From contig JAJZNY010000406.1 of assembly GCA_021852245.1 (NCBI GenBank), positions 1 to 8,253 on the forward strand: a stretch of DNA of 8,253 nt, given 5' to 3'. Shown in pieces: positions 1 through 6,160 of this stretch; the first letter of the stretch is position 1; every line of letters starts with the position of its first letter. Below the pieces are notes generated by a model, which was not told where the DNA came from, made no database searches, and saw only the letters and a list, made by a program, of their open reading frames with translations. A program made the position numbers and the translations under genes. This stretch comes from Planctomycetota bacterium. Its GTDB lineage: Bacteria > Planctomycetota > Phycisphaerae > WQYP01.

Positions 1-69
1 CTGATTGTACAATTCCACAATCACCGGCAATTGGGATTCAGTTACGATGGTGATATCAGCCTGGGCCAT
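1..69 (-). CDS. GNAT-family N-acetyltransferase, N-terminal fragment (runs off the left edge)
   Basis: Only the first 23 codons are in the window; the reading frame is open to base 1. The peptide begins MAQADITIV and continues ESQLPVIVELYN, which matches the opening strand and helix of phosphinothricin/YncA-type GNAT acetyltransferases (usual pattern: I-R-x-A-T-x-x-D-L-P-x-I-x-x-I-Y-N). Those enzymes transfer acetyl from acetyl-CoA to small amines. The acetyl-CoA loop would lie outside the window, so the substrate is unknown. The ATG at 67-69 is chosen because it gives the family's usual N-terminus; a GTG four codons upstream is possible, and an in-frame TAG lies just above that. The Shine-Dalgarno is weak. 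A TTGAAC-17-TATGAT promoter 65 bases upstream supports a real gene start. Identification rests on a short stretch, so the family call is moderate. Confidence 0.55.
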   Translation of the reverse strand, partial: MAQADITIVTESQLPVIVELYNQ

Positions 70-133
70 ACCAAAGTCCACTTTCCGCGTCTATTTCCTG
101 CCCCACATCAGGGCGCAGAATCTCCGCCGGAAA

Positions 134-162
134 ATCATATCCCAAGCTGACATCCGGTTCAA
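134..162 (-). promoter_or_regulatory. Sigma-70-type promoter for the left-edge acetyltransferase gene
   Basis: Read on the minus strand, TTGAAC (157-162) is separated by exactly 17 bases from TATGAT (134-139). Each hexamer differs from consensus at one or two positions. Predicted transcription would start near 127, giving a leader of about 58 bases before the ATG at 69. It sits in the 194-base gap between the glycosidase stop and the acetyltransferase start, so the downstream gene can be expressed independently of the glycosidase. Confidence 0.6.
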
Positions 163-263
163 AAGATGTGCCGGACCGATATGGCAAATCGGCAGCAGCG
201 CTTCCCGCGCACCGATAGCCCAATGGATACCGGGAAACAGGACGCATCACCACCCAAAGCCCT

Positions 264-1757
264 TCATGACGGCATATCCGCCACGGCCACAGCCCATGGC
301 TGCAGCGTGATGTGTCCGCTCTTCGGATGCATGGCCGCCGGCTGACCGGAGCCGGTCTTACCGTCGACGACGTAAACCACGGTCGGTCGCCCCGGTAAGG
401 CGACTTCCACCGACGCATCAGCCTTGTTGATCAGCAGCACCTTGCGCTTGCCGGTGGGGGTGACAAAACCACGGGCGAAGATATCCGATGCCGACTGTTT
501 TTGGCCGCCGAGAACGGTTTTGCAGTATTTATCACCTCTTCCGCAGTTACGAACCAGCAACTCCAGCACACGGAAGCGGGCATTGGGAACCCCCGTATGC
601 CAGTTCACCATGCTTACATCTGGAAATTGCGTCGGATAGCCGATGAGTTGGCTCTCGCCGACCACATTAACTCCCTGTGCTGCCAGATGGGCAAAGACAT
701 AGGCATACATCGCCCCGCTGAGATTCCAGTACAGGTGGGGCAGTTTCCCACCCATGAAAGTGCCGATTTCGTCGGTATCGATCATGGTTTTGGGGCTTAA
801 CTTATTCCGCAGTGCAACAATTTTATCCGATACGTTGATAAACCCGTTGGCCTTCGAGAAAGCCTGTTTCGCCCACAGTGCAGGATTATGACCGCCGATA
901 CCCGCATAGAAATGATACGAAATCATATTCAGCGGCGTGCCCGGGGCATGATGACGCGGATTGAGGAAATATTTGAACCACCCGATATTTGCCGGATTTT
1001 CTCCCTGCGCCAGTGCGAGGCCCACAAAGCGGGTTGTGGGGGAAACCTTGTGGATGGCGGCGGTGATGGCGTCATACCAGCGAGTATATTCCTGAACGTT
1101 CATATGATGCTCAAAGTTGACTTCATTGAGCACTTCCCACCAGGCGAAGTGGTAGTGATATCCCGAGTGATGCCAGCGGCCCAACTGATCTCGGAATCCT
1201 CCCCGCGTGTACCAGCTTACCAGTCTCGCATAATAATCCGCCAATGGCTTGAGCGAATGGCCCCGCAATTGCGTTCCCTGCTCGTAACCCCAGTAAACCT
1301 GATTCGGATTCTTCGGATAGGGAACCGGCTTGGGGGTTTTGAAGAGCCATTCCGGAATGGTGCTGAAATTCATGATCACCGAATGTCCTGCCGTCGCCCG
1401 CATGAAGGCGCGTACCATCGGATCAATGAGCGAAAAATTCCAATACGTGTGTCCATGAGAGGGTGGTTTAAGTTCCGCCACCGCCAGACGCGGGTAGGGG
1501 AGCCATGGGACGAAACGGACATAATTCGCCCCCAGATGCCGCACCGCAAGCAGGGCGCGGTGACTCACGGGCGATTCCGGCCGCAGCAGCGGGTTCACCA
1601 CCACCTGCAGGGTCGGTACTGCCTGCGAAATCATGCTGACATGATTCCAATGAATGGCAACCGTGGCGTCGCTGCCGGGGGCGGCATAAAGCGATGCGGC
1701 GGATGCCCCGCCCGCAACCATTAACCCTGCAAGCCAAACCTTTACAAACTTTCGCAT
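264..1757 (-). CDS. Exported clan GH-A glycoside hydrolase, GH39-like
   Basis: This 497-residue protein starts with a signal peptide (MRKFVK, then a hydrophobic stretch to about residue 20, with cleavage likely after ASA at 18-20 or LYA at 23-25), so it should act outside the cytoplasm. The body reads as a (beta/alpha)8 barrel. WWEVLNE places the general acid/base at E212 after N211, SYHFY (280-284) resembles the His/Tyr strand of GH39 and GH5 enzymes, and MIDTDE gives the candidate nucleophile E330. About 90 C-terminal residues look like a small beta-sandwich. The only two cysteines, C405 and C412, could form a disulphide. The ATG at 1755-1757 is preferred over the one at 1820 because it exposes the signal peptide directly. 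The catalytic pair supports a retaining glycosidase; the substrate and exact family are inferred. No transporter, sensor or other carbohydrate gene is adjacent. Confidence 0.75.
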   Translation of the reverse strand: MRKFVKVWLAGLMVAGGASAASLYAAPGSDATVAIHWNHVSMISQAVPTLQVVVNPLLRPESPVSHRALLAVRHLGANYVRFVPWLPYPRLAVAELKPPSHGHTYWNFSLIDPMVRAFMRATAGHSVIMNFSTIPEWLFKTPKPVPYPKNPNQVYWGYEQGTQLRGHSLKPLADYYARLVSWYTRGGFRDQLGRWHHSGYHYHFAWWEVLNEVNFEHHMNVQEYTRWYDAITAAIHKVSPTTRFVGLALAQGENPANIGWFKYFLNPRHHAPGTPLNMISYHFYAGIGGHNPALWAKQAFSKANGFINVSDKIVALRNKLSPKTMIDTDEIGTFMGGKLPHLYWNLSGAMYAYVFAHLAAQGVNVVGESQLIGYPTQFPDVSMVNWHTGVPNARFRVLELLVRNCGRGDKYCKTVLGGQKQSASDIFARGFVTPTGKRKVLLINKADASVEVALPGRPTVVYVVDGKTGSGQPAAMHPKSGHITLQPWAVAVADMPS

Positions 1758-1795
1758 GCTAATTACCCCAATTCCACCAATGACAACCACGTCAT

Positions 1796-1811
1796 CGCCT
1801 GTCCGCAGGCG
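1796..1811 (-). other. Small perfect hairpin in the glycosidase leader
   Basis: CGCCTG and CAGGCG form a perfect 6-bp, GC-rich stem around a 4-base loop, 38 bases upstream of the chosen glycosidase start. It would lie in the 5' leader of that mRNA. It has no T-run, so it is not an intrinsic terminator. A role in mRNA stability or regulator binding is possible but unsupported. Confidence 0.35.
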
Positions 1812-1817
1812 GAACAC

Positions 1818-1872
1818 CATAAATCGATGCCGACGAAGGGGTCAATCTAACACCGGCTCCCGACACCCGCAA
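1818..1872 (-). promoter_or_regulatory. Candidate promoter zone for the glycosidase gene (weak)
   Basis: Two overlapping minus-strand possibilities exist. TTGCGG (1867-1872) lies 17 bases from TAGATT (1844-1849), and TTGACC (1840-1845) lies 16 bases from TTTATG (1818-1823). Neither is close to consensus in both boxes. Either would give a leader of roughly 55 to 80 bases that includes the hairpin at 1796-1811. Confidence 0.3.
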
Positions 1873-2023
1873 GTTTCCCCCCTCCCCTGACTCATACTCA
1901 AGTTTCATGGCGCAGTATACCGCGGAGTTTGGGAGAGAGTTACGCCGTTGGCGTTGGGAACCATCGGCACAATGAATGTGCGGGCTCCCCCGCGCCGATC
2001 CCCGAGCCCACTTGGCTGCTGCT

Positions 2024-2052
2024 TTGACGCCACCGTCATTGGCGTGCATAAT
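2024..2052 (+). promoter_or_regulatory. Strong sigma-70-type promoter of infC
   Basis: TTGACG (2024-2029) and CATAAT (2047-2052) each match consensus at five of six positions and are exactly 17 bases apart. Transcription should begin near 2059, leaving a leader of only about 43 bases before the AUU start. This short leader leaves little room for a long L20- or IF3-type leader structure. The inverted repeat ACGCCA-7-TGGCGT (2027-2045) overlaps the -35 box and spacer and could be an operator. Confidence 0.7.
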
Positions 2053-2088
2053 CACGGAGTATTGCGTTGCTTTGCATTGAAGTCTTTC

Positions 2089-2104
2089 AGGAGCATTGGC
2101 CATT
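2089..2104 (+). promoter_or_regulatory. infC: Shine-Dalgarno and AUU initiation codon of infC
   Basis: The Shine-Dalgarno AGGAG (2089-2093) is followed by 8 bases and then the in-frame codon ATT (2102-2104). The only other in-frame candidate close by, TTG at 2096, is just 2 bases from the Shine-Dalgarno, which is too close. The spacing therefore selects AUU, the start codon known from E. coli infC, where it allows IF3 to repress its own translation. Confidence 0.7.
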
Positions 2105-2617
2105 AGTCAGCACGGGTTGCGGTGTAACGAACAGATCCGAATTCCCAAAGTTCGTCTCATTAATGAAGATAATACTCAGGCCGGGATCGTGGCGACCGTC
2201 GAGGCGCTCCGGCTTGCGCGGGAAGTGGGGTTGGACCTCGTTGAGGTTTCCCCTCAGGCCGATCCACCGGTCTGCCGCATCATGGATTACGGCAAGTGGA
2301 AATATAAACAGCGGAAAAAAGAGCAGAAGGCACACGCCGCACCTCATCAACAGTTGAAAGAACTTCGTATTCGCAGCGTGAAGATCGACCAGCATGATCA
2401 GGTGACGACCCTGAACAAAGCCAAGAAATTTCTTGAAGACGGCCACAAAGTGCAGTTCAATCTGATGTTTCGCGGGCGGGAGATGCACCACGTGGATCTC
2501 GGCCGTCAGATTCTGGATCGCTTTCGCCATGATCTCGAAACGCTTTCCAAGGTGGAGCGAGAACCGCGACTGGAAGGCAAACGCATGATTCTGATCCTCT
2601 CGCCCAAACGGGGTTGA
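2102..2617 (+). CDS. infC: Translation initiation factor IF3
   Basis: IF3 binds the 30S ribosomal subunit, keeps it apart from 50S, and checks the start codon and initiator tRNA. The protein is 171 residues from the AUU start, the usual IF3 length. The N-terminal domain carries NEQIRIPKVRLI (9-20) and the PROSITE-type signature RIMDYGKWKYKQRK (59-72). A charged linker follows, then the C-terminal 30S-binding domain with FNLMFRGREMHH (119-130) and an ending of MILILSPKRG. The start is chosen on Shine-Dalgarno spacing, since AUU lies 8 bases from AGGAG whereas TTG at 2096 lies 2. AUU initiation is discriminated by IF3 itself, so autoregulation is likely by analogy with E. coli. Unlike the common thrS-infC-rpmI-rplT order, neither neighbour in the window is a translation gene. 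Confidence 0.95.
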   Translation: MSQHGLRCNEQIRIPKVRLINEDNTQAGIVATVEALRLAREVGLDLVEVSPQADPPVCRIMDYGKWKYKQRKKEQKAHAAPHQQLKELRIRSVKIDQHDQVTTLNKAKKFLEDGHKVQFNLMFRGREMHHVDLGRQILDRFRHDLETLSKVEREPRLEGKRMILILSPKRG

Positions 2618-2666
2618 TTCTCCGACGGCATTGTCGGCAGGCCGGGCCGTGCTGCTTGGGAGGCGC

Positions 2667-3884
2667 ATGTCCAGTATAAGCCATGAAAATACCGGCCCCG
2701 GATATCCATCCACTGATCCCCGGCACCCGGTTCTTCGATTGATTCTCTGGATTGCCTGCATTCTCGCTGCAACCGGGATTTCGCTGGCGATCGATCTGGC
2801 GGGAATATATCGATCCACCGAATCATTGCCGATCGCGACAGCACTTTTCTGTTGCAGTTTCGGTGCGATATTTACACTCGCCTGGCTGCTGCATTCCACG
2901 CCGCCGAATGCGATCAAACTGCCTCCATGGGTCAGTCAGGTGCTCATTACAGCCCTCGCTCTGGTGATCTGGTTGTTGCGCTGGCACGCGGGTTACGCGC
3001 TGTCCCCGGCTCATGGCGCGGGAAAGCAGTGGCCATGGTTTTTTTCTTGCGTCCTTGAGATCGCCTCGGTGATGCTTGCCCTGCGAATCCTGCATCTCGT
3101 CGGCGAAAGTCCCTGGTGGGCCTTTTTGCCTCTGCCGGTTGTTCTTTACGATGCCCTATCTTTTTTTCCACCAAGCCAGTGGGTATGGTCAGCGCTGGCG
3201 CTGGATTTGCTTCTCCTGGCAATCATCTTTCTGCTCGGGCATCGAAAAGTTTCTGCGGCGGTGTGCCTTTCCACCGTGGCGGGGTTATTTCCACCCGCCG
3301 TGCTTCTTCTACCGCTGATCGCCGCGCCCGTGCCTCCCATCCCCTATCCGCGACGCCGCCGGGTGTGGGTATCGGCTACTGCCGCCCTGGCACCGATGCT
3401 GATCCTGTGGATTGTGGCCGTGGTGCACCCGATTGGAACTCTGCACCCCTGGGCATGGGCTGCGGAGATCGAACCGAAGGCACTTATCCGGCTTGGATGG
3501 CCGATAATGGGCATTTATCCGCTGGTCGCCGCCGGAATCTGGCTCTTGGTGCTGCGGGCGGTGATGAAATCCGCCCCGCAGCCGCTGCTGATTGCCCGCA
3601 GTATCATTATTTTTTTCATACTGACTGCGATGATGAATCCGTTTTCCAATCCATGGAGTGTTCTGCTGGTACTGGGACTCTCGGCTGCGGCATGGGTCTC
3701 AAGTGCGTGGATATTGATTCTGTTATTTCTTCCGGCCCTTGCGATCGGCAATGCATCGGTCCCGACTCACAGCATCATCTGGCGGGTGTCAATCAATATC
3801 CCGTATTTTGCGGTGGTCTTTGCGCTGGTGACTCGAGATGTTATATGGCTGTCAGCGACGAAGCGTTCGGAGCCTGCCGCCTGA
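2667..3884 (+). CDS. Polytopic inner-membrane protein, possibly GT-C-fold glycosyltransferase-like
   Basis: This 405-residue protein has about 11 to 12 hydrophobic segments, roughly at 23-43, 54-76, 88-104, 122-144, 149-163, 170-190, 196-220, 235-253, 278-298, 308-323, 329-356 and 375-395. A basic cytoplasmic loop, YPRRRRVW, lies at 227-234. I do not recognise a family with certainty. Some spacing recalls GT-C membrane mannosyltransferases: a loop YDALSFFPPSQWVW (161-174), then LFPPAVLLLPL (207-217), and MNPFSNPWS (323-331) where many have an HPWY-like motif. However, I see no clear catalytic aspartate pair in the first large loop. The ATG at 2667 follows GGGAGG at a tight 3-base spacing and gives a sensible start; a TTG at 2631 lies in a small hairpin and has no Shine-Dalgarno. 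It begins 49 bases after infC on the same strand with no terminator between, so co-transcription is likely. Confidence 0.7.
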   Translation: MSSISHENTGPGYPSTDPRHPVLRLILWIACILAATGISLAIDLAGIYRSTESLPIATALFCCSFGAIFTLAWLLHSTPPNAIKLPPWVSQVLITALALVIWLLRWHAGYALSPAHGAGKQWPWFFSCVLEIASVMLALRILHLVGESPWWAFLPLPVVLYDALSFFPPSQWVWSALALDLLLLAIIFLLGHRKVSAAVCLSTVAGLFPPAVLLLPLIAAPVPPIPYPRRRRVWVSATAALAPMLILWIVAVVHPIGTLHPWAWAAEIEPKALIRLGWPIMGIYPLVAAGIWLLVLRAVMKSAPQPLLIARSIIIFFILTAMMNPFSNPWSVLLVLGLSAAAWVSSAWILILLFLPALAIGNASVPTHSIIWRVSINIPYFAVVFALVTRDVIWLSATKRSEPAA

Positions 3885-3904
3885 TTTTGGCGGAGAAGTG
3901 ATAT

Positions 3905-5872
3905 TCAGGCAACCGCATCGGCGGCCCATTTTCGCGACCAATTTTCAAATTCAAGGACATCCAGCGCCCGGCTGTAGCGGAACCCCTGCAGGGCGTCGCA
4001 TCCGATGCCGCGCAGATAGTCTTCCTGTTCCATAACCTCGATTCCCTCTGCGGTAACTTCCAGTTCAAGGCGATGCGCCATATTTACCAAGGCGTTGAGG
4101 AGCTTAGTTGCGGAAACCTGCGGAATGTCCCGGACAAATGACCGATCGACCTTCAGACGGTGGGCGCTGATGCGGCGGAGATACCCCAGCGATGCATACC
4201 CGGTACCGAAGTCGTCGATGGCGACAGAGATTCCCATTCCGCCGAGATGTTCGATTATCTTTGCCGCCTCTTCATGCATGAGGACGCTTTCGGTGAGTTC
4301 GAGCTCAAGCAGATCATGCGGAAGTCCGCTGGAGTTCAGGGCATGGCGGAGTTCCGTTATGAAGGTGGAATCGCGGCACTGCTGGGCAGAAATATTAACG
4401 CTCATACGAAGTTCAAGGCCGTTCTGCCGCCACATCTCCGCCTGTGTGCAGGCCTGCTGCAGGATCCACGCACCGAGTGGCCGGATGAAGCCAGTTCGTT
4501 CCGCCAGCAGCAGAAATGCCGCGGGGGGAAGCATTCCCAATTCCGGATGCTGCCAGCGCACCAGCGCCTCGGCACCGGTCAGGCGCATGGATTTGGCATC
4601 AATAATCGGTTGGTAGTGGATGCAGAATTCACCGTCTGTCAGGGCGCGATGGAAATCATTGCGCAACTGCGTCTGGGTGGACATCTGCGTTTCGGTCCGG
4701 GCTTTGTAAAAGGCGACGCGATGCCGCCCCTGGGCCTTAGCTCTCACAGCCGCGTCAATCGCCGCATCGAGAAGCTGGTGCGGAGTTTTTCCGTCTTCGG
4801 GAAAGATGGATATCCCGACACTGATACCCACCGAGACGGTCACATCATCGAGAACCACCGGTAGACTCATCGTGTCGATCATCCGATGCCCCATTTCCGC
4901 CATATCCGCTTCCTGAGCGACGTTGGTCATCACGACGGCAAATCGATCGCGGCCCAGATGCACGACCAGATCATCCGACCGGGCGGTGGTGCGAAAGCGC
5001 AGGGCCGCCTCACGCAGAACCGCATCGGCCGCCGCATCGCCATGGGTCCGCGCGATATTTTCAAAGCCGTCAAGATCCAGCAGCAGCAGCGTGACCTTGC
5101 CCCCTTCCCGGCGAGCCCAGTTGAGGTGGTAAACCAGCCAGTCCATCAACAATTCATGATTGGGCAGGCCAGTGATCGGCATCTGGTAGCGGCGGGAACT
5201 GATGCTGCGTGTGAGTCTCCGTTTCCACCTGAGTTTTGCGCGGATATTCAACCAGGCGATGACCAGCAACACCAGCAGGGTACCGGCGAAAATAATACTC
5301 AGTGTTTCCGTTGACTTAAGCCGCCCGCGGGCGACGGCGATCTCGCTTTTAAGTTTGCCCCGATAGTGCGTACGAATTCCTAAAAGCAGCCGCCGCAGAG
5401 CGTCCATGTCTTTTTTGCCCTGGTTGTCATCTACAACATAAGCTGCGGCCTTGAATCCTCGACCGTCGCGGAGTTTGATCGTCTTTCGCAGTTCCCGAAG
5501 TTTCGCCCCCGTCGTCCGTAGGATGTGATGAATCAGCGACCGATTCACCGGATTATGGGGAAGGAGCTGCCGAAGCCTGCGGATGTCCTGATAGACATTC
5601 CCAATCCCGGCCGCATAGGGTTCCAGATAACTTGAATCTCCGGTGATCAGGTACCCGCGCTGTCCCGTTTCAGCATTCTGCAGATCGGAGAGTATCCGCA
5701 TGGTTGCTCGGACCACGGCGTCGTCGCGCGTGAGGCGCTCCTGAGCGGCGAGTGCGGACGAATCCTTGTGGATGGCTAGAATCCCCAACCCGACGATGAC
5801 GCAGGCCAATATGCCGATGAGTGCGAGTATCCGTGCCTCAAGCGACGGATGAAAGGATCTTAATATAGGCAT
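3905..5872 (-). CDS. Membrane c-di-GMP phosphodiesterase: CHASE3, degenerate GGDEF, EAL
   Basis: In this 655-residue protein, two membrane segments (about 13-34 and 190-208) flank a periplasmic CHASE3 sensor with the hallmark LQNAETGQRGYLITGD (64-79). A GGDEF domain follows (about 230-390). Its active loop is GRDRF (307-311) instead of GGDEF, so diguanylate cyclase activity should be lost, but the c-di-GMP inhibitory-site motif RxxD is kept at R298-D301 with canonical spacing. The EAL domain (about 405-645) has its expected residues: E435 in EALVRW, N493, E528 in ELTE, D553-D554 in DDFGTGYASL, K574, E609 and E612 in AEGIE, and Q629. The inferred activity is c-di-GMP hydrolysis controlled by a periplasmic signal, with the GGDEF-like domain acting as a nucleotide-sensing module. 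AAGGAG at 5879-5884 lies 6 bases from the ATG. The gene converges on the membrane protein gene with only 20 bases between stops. Confidence 0.93.
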   Translation of the reverse strand: MPILRSFHPSLEARILALIGILACVIVGLGILAIHKDSSALAAQERLTRDDAVVRATMRILSDLQNAETGQRGYLITGDSSYLEPYAAGIGNVYQDIRRLRQLLPHNPVNRSLIHHILRTTGAKLRELRKTIKLRDGRGFKAAAYVVDDNQGKKDMDALRRLLLGIRTHYRGKLKSEIAVARGRLKSTETLSIIFAGTLLVLLVIAWLNIRAKLRWKRRLTRSISSRRYQMPITGLPNHELLMDWLVYHLNWARREGGKVTLLLLDLDGFENIARTHGDAAADAVLREAALRFRTTARSDDLVVHLGRDRFAVVMTNVAQEADMAEMGHRMIDTMSLPVVLDDVTVSVGISVGISIFPEDGKTPHQLLDAAIDAAVRAKAQGRHRVAFYKARTETQMSTQTQLRNDFHRALTDGEFCIHYQPIIDAKSMRLTGAEALVRWQHPELGMLPPAAFLLLAERTGFIRPLGAWILQQACTQAEMWRQNGLELRMSVNISAQQCRDSTFITELRHALNSSGLPHDLLELELTESVLMHEEAAKIIEHLGGMGISVAIDDFGTGYASLGYLRRISAHRLKVDRSFVRDIPQVSATKLLNALVNMAHRLELEVTAEGIEVMEQEDYLRGIGCDALQGFRYSRALDVLEFENWSRKWAADAVA

Positions 5873-6160
5873 TTCCGGCTCCTTCCAGCATGGTCAACAT
5901 GCGACAGTCAGGAAGCCCCCATTCCGCTCATATATTATTCGCATCTGTGTATGAAATGCAAGTGGAAATTTTACCTGATTCCCCTTATCGGGCGTCGGTC
6001 TTCGAAATCGTATCGTTTTTCATATTACCGGGCTTTCCAATATCTCATGGGGCCTGCTACGAAATATTTATACCTTTGTCCTGATGAAAGTTGGCGATCC
6101 GGCCGCTCTCCGGTCAACTGGAACATACTGGCACCCGGCAATGATTTGGTCATGGAGATT
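5873..6160. other. AT-richer non-coding spacer between hisF and the c-di-GMP gene
   Basis: This 288-base stretch is more AT-rich than its surroundings and holds no believable gene; the plus-strand open frames in it lack Shine-Dalgarno sites and any family resemblance. On the minus strand it should hold the 3' end of the hisF transcript and the promoter and leader of the CHASE3-GGDEF-EAL gene. An imperfect hairpin (6089-6119, outer AGTTG/CAACT, inner CCGG/CCGG) is followed on the minus strand by only three T bases. A 5-bp stem GCATG-5-CATGC (5888-5902) sits just upstream of the Shine-Dalgarno. I looked for a c-di-GMP riboswitch core by eye and did not see one. Confidence 0.5.
5934..5961 (-). 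promoter_or_regulatory. Candidate promoter of the CHASE3-GGDEF-EAL gene (weak)
   Basis: On the minus strand, TTGCAT (5956-5961) lies 16 bases from AATAAT (5934-5939). The -10 box is good and the -35 box poor. It would give a leader of about 55 bases containing the small GCATG/CATGC stem next to the Shine-Dalgarno. Confidence 0.35.

Larger units (their letters stand above)
1758..2101. other. Divergent intergenic control region between the glycosidase and infC
   Basis: This 344-base stretch has no believable gene. It holds weak minus-strand promoter candidates for the glycosidase, the strong plus-strand infC promoter (2024-2052), and a run of inverted repeats: ACGCC-3-GGCGT (1942-1954), GCACA-5-TGTGC (1967-1981), GGGCTC-16-GAGCCC (1982-2009) and ACGCCA-7-TGGCGT (2027-2045). 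The last lies inside the infC promoter. None is followed by a T-run typical of an intrinsic terminator. The open frame crossing it on the minus strand has no family-like sequence. Confidence 0.6.

Noticed and set aside
888..1724. A 278-codon plus-strand open frame inside the glycosidase gene
   Set aside because: It is antisense to a clear glycoside hydrolase with signal peptide and catalytic residues; its own protein is rich in Arg and Pro without motifs.
1792..2103. A 103-codon minus-strand open frame filling the glycosidase-infC gap
   Set aside because: It runs through the infC promoter and Shine-Dalgarno, has no plausible start signal and resembles no family.
2622..2637. Hairpin CCGAC-6-GTCGG just after the infC stop as a terminator
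   Set aside because: The stem is only 5 bp and is followed by CAGGCC with no T-run, so it is unlikely to stop transcription into the next gene.
2087..2917. A 276-codon open frame on the minus strand opposite infC and the membrane protein start
   Set aside because: It is antisense to infC, whose identity is certain. Its sequence shows no family features, and long antisense frames are common opposite infC-like codon usage.
3116..3901. A 261-codon plus-strand open frame overlapping the membrane protein in another frame
   Set aside because: The overlapped frame encodes regular membrane segments, whereas this one reads as low-complexity Gly/Ala/Arg sequence typical of a frame shadow.
4160..4864. 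A 234-codon plus-strand open frame across the GGDEF-EAL gene
   Set aside because: It lies antisense to strongly conserved EAL motifs and has no recognisable domain.
6089..6119. Imperfect hairpin after hisF as an intrinsic terminator
   Set aside because: The stem is interrupted by an asymmetric bulge and only three T bases follow on the minus strand, so it is kept as a note and not called.
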